The translations under genes were made by a program, and so were the position numbers. From Actinomycetales bacterium (GTDB lineage Bacteria > Actinomycetota > Actinomycetes > Actinomycetales > Microbacteriaceae), in assembly GCA_015655255.1 (NCBI GenBank), contig JAATFJ010000318.1, forward strand, positions 1 through 11,949: a DNA stretch of 11,949 bases, written 5' to 3'. Numbering within the stretch: the first letter of the stretch is position 1; the number at the start of each line of letters is the position of its first letter. Shown here one piece after another: positions 7,645-11,949 of this stretch. The notes below the pieces were generated by a model, which did not search any database, had not been told where the DNA came from, and saw nothing but the letters and a program-made list of their open reading frames with translations.

Positions 7645-7877
7645 TGAGCGCAGGCGCAGCGCGGGCGATGGAGATCATCGGAATCATCGTCGTCATCCTC
7701 GGGGGCTTTTACTGGTACGGAAGCCCCAATGACGTCATCGTCGGCCCGATCGTGGTCGTGCTCATCGGCCTCGCCGTCATCGGTGTCGCGCGCTGGCGCC
7801 ACAGGGACTACACCCACCGTCCTCGCTTGAAGTGCGGGGCACGCTCACGGTCGATGTCCGCCCAGGGGTTGTCGTAG
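7644..7877 (+). CDS. Small two-helix membrane protein with a probably altered C-terminus
   Basis: The start ATG 7644 overlaps the previous stop in TAATG. The 77-residue product has two hydrophobic helices at about 9-25 and 31-48, joined by a short polar loop (YGSPND), then a basic RWRHRDY segment. From about residue 56 the chain becomes Arg/Ser-rich and unlike a natural ending. That part lies antisense to a minus-strand coding stretch with strong GC-ending codons (7808-8086). I infer that the original 3' end was lost at a junction near 7805, and that the last 20 or so residues read foreign DNA. An honest tail-to-tail overlap of two genes is the alternative. Confidence 0.7.
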   Translation: MSAGAARAMEIIGIIVVILGGFYWYGSPNDVIVGPIVVVLIGLAVIGVARWRHRDYTHRPRLKCGARSRSMSAQGLS

Positions 7878-8086
7878 GAGACGAAGGGCACGGCGCTCCA
7901 GTTGATGATGATCGTGCGGCCGTCGACGGTCTGGCTTTGGGTGACGGTGCCCTTCGTGAAGAAGCTGGAGAGCTTCATCCACGGGACGGCGTCGTACACG
8001 CCCCAGGTCTCCAGCTCGATCTCATTGAGCCCGATGATGATGCTTTCTTTTGCCGCGGACGTGGTCAGATGGGCGATGAAGCTCGT
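7808..8086 (-). pseudogene. Minus-strand coding remnant without a normal start codon
   Basis: Read on the minus strand to TAG (7810-7808), the frame encodes about 92 residues with strongly GC-ending codons. It is beta-rich in its second half (for example TVDGRTIIINWSAVPFVSY) and ends with a basic GRWV. No ATG, GTG or TTG occurs at the apparent beginning. An ACG at 8086-8084 has AGGA eight bases upstream (8098-8095), exactly where a start should be, so an ATG to ACG change is plausible. The first in-frame ATG (7978-7976) would give only 57 residues. Its 3' end overlaps the plus-strand membrane-protein gene by 70 bases. It lies 47 bases after a minus-strand 49-residue ORF, with which it may have formed an operon. 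I do not recognise the family. Confidence 0.55.
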
Positions 8087-8133
8087 GGGGTATGTCCTAG
8101 GTCCTCTTTCGTGTCGGTCGTGCGGGAGTGCGT

Positions 8134-8283
8134 TCAGCTGAAGAGACTGCGTACCTTGTCGCCGAACTGGCCGGCTTGCTTTCCTGCTTGCTGAAGCCAC
8201 CGTTTCTGTTCCTCGCTGAGGGAGTTCCATCCGAAGGCCTGGGCCTTGTCCAGGGCGGAGTCGAGTTGGCTTTGAGAAGGCAT
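8134..8283 (-). CDS. Short 49-residue hydrophilic protein
   Basis: On the minus strand ATG 8283-8281 opens a 49-codon frame ending in TGA 8136-8134. The product is highly hydrophilic and almost entirely helix-forming: Gln/Lys/Ala-rich, with a central SLSEEQKRWLQQAGKQAG and a terminal RSLFS, no cysteines and no signal peptide. Codons are mostly GC-ending. The ribosome-binding site is weak (GGGAA about 7 bases upstream). Composition and length suggest a small helical DNA- or protein-binding peptide, possibly antitoxin-like, but there is no specific motif. The minus-strand remnant at 7808-8086 lies directly downstream. Confidence 0.55.
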   Translation of the reverse strand: MPSQSQLDSALDKAQAFGWNSLSEEQKRWLQQAGKQAGQFGDKVRSLFS

Positions 8284-8707
8284 TGTGTGATTCCCATCTG
8301 GTCAGAGCAACATGATTCATATCGATGCGGCATGTGCCGGAGGCCCCACCGCGGTGGCGCTGGTCGTGCTGCTTTGAAGCTTGGCGAGGACGAAAAACGC
8401 TGACAAGTGCCGGAGTGTCCTGGTTTTCCGTTCGACTTCCGGAGCGTCGTCGGTGTGGCCTCCTGGTGCAGCGCAGGGCGGCGAGAGGTCGGCTTGTCCG
8501 GAATTTCCGAGTGCTCCGAATCGGTGTCCGAAGCCGGGGGCGTCGCTATTAGCGTGAGCCCGAGAAACATGGGCAGAAGCGACGCACGCTGGCAGGACAT
8601 CAGGAGTGTCACAATTCCCGCATTGAGATCGAGGTGGGGCTTTCTGTCGCGGACCCGCGGCGCGGGGAGTACAGGCGCGGGAGTAGGACGAACGAGCGGA
8701 GGACGCT
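8284..8707. other. 424-base stretch without a convincing gene
   Basis: This lies between the divergently transcribed 49-residue minus-strand gene and the plus-strand gene at 8708, so it should hold promoters for both. Several frames are open on both strands, but none combines a start, a ribosome-binding site and even codon bias. It contains a perfect 12-bp palindrome (8346-8357) and a TAGCGT at 8550-8555 that could be a plus-strand -10, though 150 bases upstream of the gene. One minus-strand frame around 8612-8520 has a short hydrophobic stretch that may be a remnant. Confidence 0.5.
8346..8357. promoter_or_regulatory. Perfect palindrome CCACCGCGGTGG, possible operator
   Basis: Twelve bases with perfect dyad symmetry lie 63 bases upstream of the minus-strand 49-codon gene and 350 bases upstream of the plus-strand gene at 8708. 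A divergent intergenic region is a usual place for a dimeric repressor site. The core is very GC-rich, so chance is possible. Confidence 0.3.
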
Positions 8708-9259
8708 ATGGGATTGTTCGGCAACATGGTGGAAAAGGCGAGGATCAAGTCCGAGGTGAACATGGCGAATCTCGTTCTCGCTCGGGTACTCCCACATCTC
8801 CGCAGGGATTCTTCTCGGGAGGAGGTCACCGAGAACTTCCTTGCGGAGTTCCGCCTGGGCTGGCCCGCCATCGGTGAGCCGCATCCGGAGGTGACGCGGC
8901 GAGCGGTTGACGCGATTAGCACGGGCTTGCCGGACGCCACGTTTTTCGTTGATGGCCCGCCTCTCACCGTCACGAACGCGAGGGTCGGGCGGCTCGCGGA
9001 ACGGGATCTGCGTGTGGACCTGGAATTCGAGGTGGATACGGCAACGTGGCCGAGGGTGAGCTGGGCCCTGACGAATGCTTCCGGCACAGATTTTCTGAGC
9101 GGGAAGTTCCCTTCGACGCTCTCGTCGTTCTCCGATGTGCACGAGGTCACTGTCCCTGCGGGAGGCATAGAGCTGTCGGTGTGGGCGGAGAGACCCGGCC
9201 CCGGAGGGCGAGGGCTCGACAGGCTCTACAGCACGCGATTTGCGGACGTCCTAGGGTGA
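8708..9259 (+). CDS. Unknown cytoplasmic protein, 183 residues
   Basis: The start ATG 8708 is well marked by GGAGG (8698-8702, spacing 5). The N-terminal third is helical and charged (MGLFGNMVEKARIKSEVNMANL), and there is no signal peptide or transmembrane segment. Residues 70-183 look beta-rich: strands around DATFFVDG, RDLRVDLEFEV, RVSWALTN, HEVTVPAG and IELSVWAERP. This suggests a C-terminal beta-sandwich or barrel. Codon usage is that of the neighbours, and the gene appears intact to TGA 9257-9259. Long open frames on the opposite strand here are shadows. I do not recognise the family and cannot assign a function. Confidence 0.85.
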   Translation: MGLFGNMVEKARIKSEVNMANLVLARVLPHLRRDSSREEVTENFLAEFRLGWPAIGEPHPEVTRRAVDAISTGLPDATFFVDGPPLTVTNARVGRLAERDLRVDLEFEVDTATWPRVSWALTNASGTDFLSGKFPSTLSSFSDVHEVTVPAGGIELSVWAERPGPGGRGLDRLYSTRFADVLG

Positions 9260-9265
9260 GGCCCT

Positions 9266-9300
9266 CTCCGAGATCCTCGTCATCGTTGTTCTCCTCGGAG
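9266..9300 (+). other. Inverted repeat downstream of the 183-residue gene
   Basis: CTCCGAG (9266-9272) is perfectly complementary to CTCGGAG (9294-9300), with a 21-base loop, starting 7 bases after the stop codon at 9257-9259. Its place suggests a terminator or mRNA 3'-end hairpin, but the loop is long and there is no T-run, so this is tentative. Confidence 0.3.
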
Positions 9301-9412
9301 TCGGCGCAGACCATCACACGCTGGCTTCCTCCGCTGCTTTCTTATCGCATTGCCCATCGCACATCTGTGCACGCAACGACGGGCTCAGCCCGGTGACAAA
9401 AAGGAGAAGTCC

Positions 9413-9610
9413 ATGAAAGGCGTCGCAATCATCATGATGGTGGCGGGAGCCATCGCCCTGTTTATCGGTGGATGGAAGTTTGCCGTAGTCGGGTACTACC
9501 CGTCCATCATCAGTGATTGGATCGGCTTCGCGATTCTCGGGCTGGCAGGTCTGGTGGTGTTGTGGATCGGCCAGCGGATGTACGCGGCCGCGAAACGCTC
9601 GGAGGAATGA
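9413..9610 (+). CDS. Small two-helix membrane protein
   Basis: ATG 9413 follows a strong AAGGAG (9401-9406, spacing 6). The 65-residue product has two hydrophobic helices (about 3-20 and 36-52) separated by an aromatic loop (WKFAVVGYYPS), and a basic-acidic cytoplasmic end AAAKRSEE. A Gly residue pattern in the first helix suggests close packing or oligomerisation. Its stop shares bases with the next ATG (ATGA at 9607-9610), so the following ORF is translationally coupled to it. It is a hairpin membrane protein like those encoded at 5812 and 7644, but I see no clear sequence similarity among the three. Function unknown. Confidence 0.85.
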   Translation: MKGVAIIMMVAGAIALFIGGWKFAVVGYYPSIISDWIGFAILGLAGLVVLWIGQRMYAAAKRSEE

Positions 9611-9756
9611 ACGGGGACGGTGCGGGGAAGTATCGTATCGAGGACTTCCCCGCACTCGTGCTGAGCGTTCCCTTGATCGACGGGGAAGCGAAGGTCGGGG
9701 AGATGATCACCGTTGTTGCGAGCGCCGCGAGCAGCGGCCATGTCCCGCACTGCTGA
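9607..9756 (+). pseudogene. N-terminal fragment of a truncated gene, coupled to the membrane protein
   Basis: ATG 9607 overlaps the upstream stop (ATGA), and GGAGG at 9601-9605 lies immediately before it. The frame runs 49 codons to TGA 9754-9756. The first 40 residues have ordinary codon use. The segment VPLIDGEAKVGEMITV resembles the start of Ig-like repeats of the G-x-VG-x-TLTV type found in actinobacterial surface proteins. After about base 9735 the reading frame enters DNA that belongs to a TPR-type frame (start ATG 9740) and ends abruptly at GHVPHC. I infer a 3' truncation at a recombination junction near 9735. A genuine short protein cannot be excluded. Confidence 0.5.
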
Positions 9757-10194
9757 CGAGCGTCGCCACCACACCCGCCGCGCACGGCACGCCCTGACAG
9801 CTAAGCGCGACCCGCAGCGGGATGCGCTCAGCGCCGCGGTGCCGCAGTCCTCGCGAGCGCAGTATGACGCGGGGATGATCGCCACGGATCGTGCCGATAC
9901 CGCCGAGGCCTTTACGCGCCGCACGGCCGCGGCGGCCTTACAGCCCGCCGATCCGCGCATCGCCCATGAGCTGGGCGTCTCGTACCTGCGCGAGGGGGAG
10001 TACGAGCGGGCGATCGCGTCCCTGCAGCGCGCCCTGGAGCTCGCCCGGACTCAGAGACGAAGCGCCAGGTGCTCGATGAGGTGTGTGGGGTTGTGGGGGA
10101 TGGGCGAGCGGTTCGTGCGCAAATGTCGCGGGCAGGTCCGGGTAGACCGATTATCCGTTGGCCATCGCTATTGGCATGCCTCTACCGTCAGTGA
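9740..10194 (+). pseudogene. TPR-containing protein, frameshifted remnant
   Basis: ATG 9740 opens a frame with no ribosome-binding site. Residues 1-65 are Arg/Ala-rich. Residues about 70-103 form a clear tetratricopeptide unit: HELGVSYLREGEYERAIASL followed by QRALELA. After GCCCGG (10043-10048) the frame loses its character and would run to 10216 as Arg/Cys-rich nonsense. Adding one G after 10048 restores a natural continuation, A-R-D-S-E-T-K-R-Q-V-L-D-E-V, which runs to TGA 10192-10194. I therefore read a one-base deletion in a G run, or a sequencing error. Both edges also look damaged: the start is fused to the truncated ORF upstream, and the last 25 residues have poor codon bias. Original role unknown; TPRs mediate protein contacts. 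Confidence 0.65.
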
Positions 10195-10212
10195 AATGGG
10201 AAGGAGTGTTCG

Positions 10213-10284
10213 TTGACCTTCACGGTCCAGTGGGAAAAGAGAGATGAAAATGATGGCAATTTTTCGGGGCTGCAAGGAGGATAA
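10213..10284 (+). CDS. Possible 23-residue mini-ORF
   Basis: TTG 10213 lies six bases after AAGGAG (10201-10206) and reads 23 codons (begins MTFTVQWEKRDEND) to TAA 10282-10284, which shares its last base with the ATG of another mini-ORF. The peptide is charged and unlike any family I know. The strong ribosome-binding site is the only support; chance is possible. Confidence 0.25.
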   Translation: MTFTVQWEKRDENDGNFSGLQGG

Positions 10285-10325
10285 TGCGGGCTTGCGCATG
10301 CCAGCAACTAATGGGCTGGCAATAG
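10284..10325 (+). CDS. Possible 13-residue mini-ORF, coupled
   Basis: ATG 10284 overlaps the preceding TAA (TAATG) and is preceded by a full AAGGAGG (10274-10280, spacing 3). It encodes MRACACQQLMGWQ and stops at TAG 10323-10325. Its size and position would suit a leader peptide, though no run of one regulatory amino acid is present. Speculative. Confidence 0.22.
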   Translation: MRACACQQLMGWQ

Positions 10326-10371
10326 TGTCCTTCCCTGTTGAACCCGGGCGATTACTCCAACGGACAAGAGG

Positions 10372-10458
10372 ATGAAGATGCAGTTTTCGAGATCGTCGAA
10401 GCGGACCACTAAATTTTTCAGATATCTGGGAGCGGTGCGATCCGGGCGGTCAGAGTGA
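10372..10458 (+). CDS. Possible 28-residue basic mini-ORF
   Basis: AAGAGG (10366-10371) lies directly before ATG 10372 and six bases before the in-frame ATG 10378. The latter gives a 26-residue, strongly basic peptide (MQFSRSSKRTTKFFRYLGAV...) ending at TGA 10456-10458. The stop abuts the UUCG hairpin. It could be a leader peptide or the start of a lost gene. No homology recognised. Confidence 0.25.
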   Translation: MKMQFSRSSKRTTKFFRYLGAVRSGRSE

Positions 10459-10474
10459 GGTTGTTTCGACAACC
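10459..10474 (+). promoter_or_regulatory. UUCG-tetraloop hairpin
   Basis: GGTTGT-TTCG-ACAACC forms a perfect 6-bp stem closed by a TTCG loop, which is exceptionally stable in RNA. It begins on the base after a mini-ORF stop codon and ends 192 bases before the glycosyltransferase start. No T-run follows (CTTACC), so it is more like an mRNA structure element or weak terminator/attenuator than a classical terminator. Confidence 0.45.
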
Positions 10475-10666
10475 CTTACCGCTCCAATGCGACTCGAGAG
10501 GAGAAAATCACTAGCGGTACAAGGAGGCACTCCTGGAAGGGGTTGAGGGTTTGAGACTCCAGTCATTGATTTTGGGGGCCGCCTAACGTCCACCATTTCG
10601 TCGATGAGCGGGGGCGGAAGAACTTTGCATAGGATCGATGCGGGACGAAAACTGGAGGACCGCGCC

Positions 10667-11812
10667 GTGACTGGCATTCTTGTGCACGAATGGCTCGCTC
10701 GCACCGGTGGCTCGGAGAACGTCTTCGAGGCACTGGGCGAGGTGTTTCCCGACGCTGAGCAGTTTGCCCTCTGGGACGATAGCGACGGTCGTTTCCCCGG
10801 CGTGCAGGAGACGTGGCTCGCGCGCACGCCGTTGAGACGGAGCAAGGCCCTTGCGCTCCCAGCCATGCCGATCACGTGGAGGACGCTTCCCCACCGCGAT
10901 GCCGACTGGATCCTCGCGAGCAGCCACCTCTTCGCTCATCACGCCCGCTTTCGCGGGCCGGCGCGCGACGCGCCCAAGCTCGTCTATGCGCACACCCCCG
11001 CGCGATACATCTGGGTGCCGGACCTGGACGGTCGCGGCGGATCTCCGGTGGCGAAGGTCATGTCGGCCACTCTCAAGCCGATCGACAGGCGGCGGGCGAG
11101 GGAGCCCGTCGCGATCGCAGCGAACAGCCGCTTCGTGGCGGCGCGGATTGCCACCAGCTGGGATCGCGAGGCGGAGGTCATCTATCCTCCTGTCGCCGTC
11201 GAGGCCTTCGGGGGAGTCCCGAATCTGAGCGGGCGAGAACAAGACCTCCTCGATCTGCTTCCGATCGGCTTCCTCCTCGGGTTTGCGCGTTTCGTCTCCT
11301 ACAAGCGACTCGAACTGGCCATCGAGGCCGGCGCGGCATCGGACCTCCCCGTCGTCATCGCCGGCAAGGGACCACAGGAGCGCCAGCTGCGCGCGGTGGC
11401 GCAAGAGACGCATCCGGGGGGTGTGCACTTCGTCGCCTCTCCGAGCCGGGAGATGTACCATGCCCTGCTCATGCGCGCATTCGCCGTCGTGTTCGCCGCG
11501 GTGGAAGATTTCGGCATCGTCCCGGTCGAGGCAATGGCCACCGGTACCCCTGTGATCGCGAACGCGTTCGGGGGCACCGCTGAGACCGTTGTGCACGGTC
11601 GCACCGGCGCTTTGGTGGAGGGGTGGTCGCGTCGCGAGCTGAGAGAAGCAGTTACGACGGCGATGACGGCCTCCGCTGAGGCGTGCAAGGAACGCGCCGC
11701 CGAGTTCGCAGAGCCGGTGTTCGCCGCCCGCATCGCCTCATGGGTGGCGAGGAACGTGGACGCCGCGAGCGGAGAGCCGACGACTCCCGCGCGGGAGGGC
11801 ACGTCGCGGTGA
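10667..11812 (+). CDS. GT4-family glycosyltransferase
   Basis: I choose GTG 10667, with GGAGG at 10654-10658 (spacing 8), because the protein then begins MTGILVHEWLARTGGSENVF, the usual GT-B start with a Gly-Gly acceptor-side loop. The open frame upstream to 10604 has no better start. The 381-residue length is normal for the family. The N-terminal Rossmann domain spans about 1-185 (including YAHTPARYIW). The C-terminal one begins near FLLGFARFVSYKRLELAIEA and carries the donor-binding E-x7-E motif EDFGIVPVE, followed by ATGTPVIANAFGGTAE. It should move a sugar from a nucleotide-sugar donor to a lipid-linked or growing glycan at the inner face of the membrane, as in exopolysaccharide or cell-wall polysaccharide synthesis. 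The stop overlaps the next gene by four bases (GTGA). The specific sugar is unknown. Confidence 0.95.
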   Translation: MTGILVHEWLARTGGSENVFEALGEVFPDAEQFALWDDSDGRFPGVQETWLARTPLRRSKALALPAMPITWRTLPHRDADWILASSHLFAHHARFRGPARDAPKLVYAHTPARYIWVPDLDGRGGSPVAKVMSATLKPIDRRRAREPVAIAANSRFVAARIATSWDREAEVIYPPVAVEAFGGVPNLSGREQDLLDLLPIGFLLGFARFVSYKRLELAIEAGAASDLPVVIAGKGPQERQLRAVAQETHPGGVHFVASPSREMYHALLMRAFAVVFAAVEDFGIVPVEAMATGTPVIANAFGGTAETVVHGRTGALVEGWSRRELREAVTTAMTASAEACKERAAEFAEPVFAARIASWVARNVDAASGEPTTPAREGTSR

Positions 11813-11949
11813 CCGAACTCCGTATCGACGAGCGGTATCGCGGAACGCATGGAATCGGACGCTACGCGCGTGAGGTCGTGCCGCGGCTGCGTCCTCCGTG
11901 GCAGCCGCTGGGACTGGATGGTAACCAGTACGCGCCTCTGGACGCGTTC
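11809..11949 (+). CDS. Second glycosyltransferase, N-terminal part (cut by window end)
   Basis: GTG 11809 overlaps the TGA of the previous gene (GTGA), which indicates tight translational coupling. The 47 residues seen include DERYRGTHGIGRYAREVVPR. This matches the N-terminal glycine-rich loop (G-I-G-R-Y) of GT4-type glycosyltransferases, whose usual form is RGTGIGRYxxEL. The frame is open to the last base of the window, so the gene continues. With its neighbour it starts a polysaccharide biosynthesis operon. Identification rests on a short stretch, but the motif is characteristic. Confidence 0.8.
   Translation, partial: MTELRIDERYRGTHGIGRYAREVVPRLRPPWQPLGLDGNQYAPLDAF

Larger units (their letters stand above)
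10195..10666. other. 472-base low-GC gap with mini-ORFs before the glycosyltransferase operon
   Basis: Over 10201-10560 I count 188 G+C in 360 bases (52 percent), against roughly 63-75 percent in sampled lines of the glycosyltransferase gene. No ORF of normal size is convincing. It does hold several strong Shine-Dalgarno sequences (AAGGAG 10201-10206, AAGGAGG 10274-10280, AAGGAGG 10521-10527), each followed by very short frames or none, and a UUCG hairpin. It could be a long 5' leader for the downstream operon, or debris of transferred DNA. No clear -35/-10 pair was found. Confidence 0.55.

Noticed and set aside
8317..9168. 283-codon minus-strand frame
   Set aside because: It lies antisense to the 183-residue gene, which has a strong ribosome-binding site; the translation is Ser/Arg-rich and codon bias is poor.
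9260..9412. Hydrophobic reading (EILVIVVLLGVG) after the 183-residue gene
   Set aside because: It has no start codon or ribosome-binding site and is too short; it could be a remnant but chance is as likely. It also overlaps the inverted repeat 9266-9300.
10583..11596. 337-codon open frame on the minus strand opposite the glycosyltransferase gene
   Set aside because: It is a shadow of a clear GT4 gene in GC-rich DNA; its translation is Arg/His/Asp-rich with no domain and no ribosome-binding site.
1..11949. CRISPR arrays, tRNA or rRNA genes, transposases, integrases
   Set aside because: I saw no regularly spaced repeats, no tRNA-like cloverleaf and no transposase or integrase motif in any frame.

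Overview
This window is GC-rich, densely coding DNA with GTG/ATG starts, purine-rich Shine-Dalgarno sites, many lipoproteins and GC-ending codons. It looks like an actinobacterial chromosome. A member of the Microbacteriaceae (Microbacterium-like) is my best guess, but there is no rRNA or marker gene to confirm it.

Layout, left to right. (1) 1-3856: two translationally coupled plus-strand genes. The first, whose 5' end lies outside the window, encodes a membrane-anchored protein of more than 1000 residues. It has the layout of a DEAD/DEAH helicase, but the nucleotide-binding and DExH motifs appear degenerate. The second encodes a zinc metallopeptidase with a CxxC...CxxC zinc ribbon, an HELTH motif and a downstream YGxGF motif, a bacterial relative of the eukaryotic DA1 peptidases. 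The pair is the most promising candidate for an undescribed system here. (2) 4001-5671: a lipoprotein reading frame that is interrupted by one in-frame TAA and continues, in the same frame and without a gap, as a PQQ-like beta-propeller. (3) 5812-7877: a plus-strand run of small genes: a two-helix membrane protein, a class I SAM-dependent methyltransferase, a small lipoprotein, a soluble unknown protein and a second two-helix membrane protein. (4) 7808-8283: two short minus-strand coding stretches. One is an intact 49-residue ORF; the other lacks a normal start codon and collides with the end of the preceding plus-strand gene. (5) 8708-9756: an unknown 183-residue protein, a 65-residue two-helix membrane protein and a truncated ORF coupled to it. 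(6) 9740-10194: a TPR-protein remnant with an apparent one-base frameshift. (7) 10195-10666: a gene-poor stretch of clearly lower GC (about 52 percent over 10201-10560) with mini-ORFs carrying strong ribosome-binding sites and a UUCG hairpin. (8) 10667 to the end: the start of a polysaccharide-type glycosyltransferase operon, one complete GT4 enzyme overlapped by the start of a second.

The centre of the window (4001-10600) reads as an eroding accessory region with several broken or truncated genes, set between two well-preserved operons. The small lipoproteins and two-helix membrane proteins suggest envelope functions, but none has a recognisable specific role. Functional calls rest on motif reading by eye; no database search was possible.
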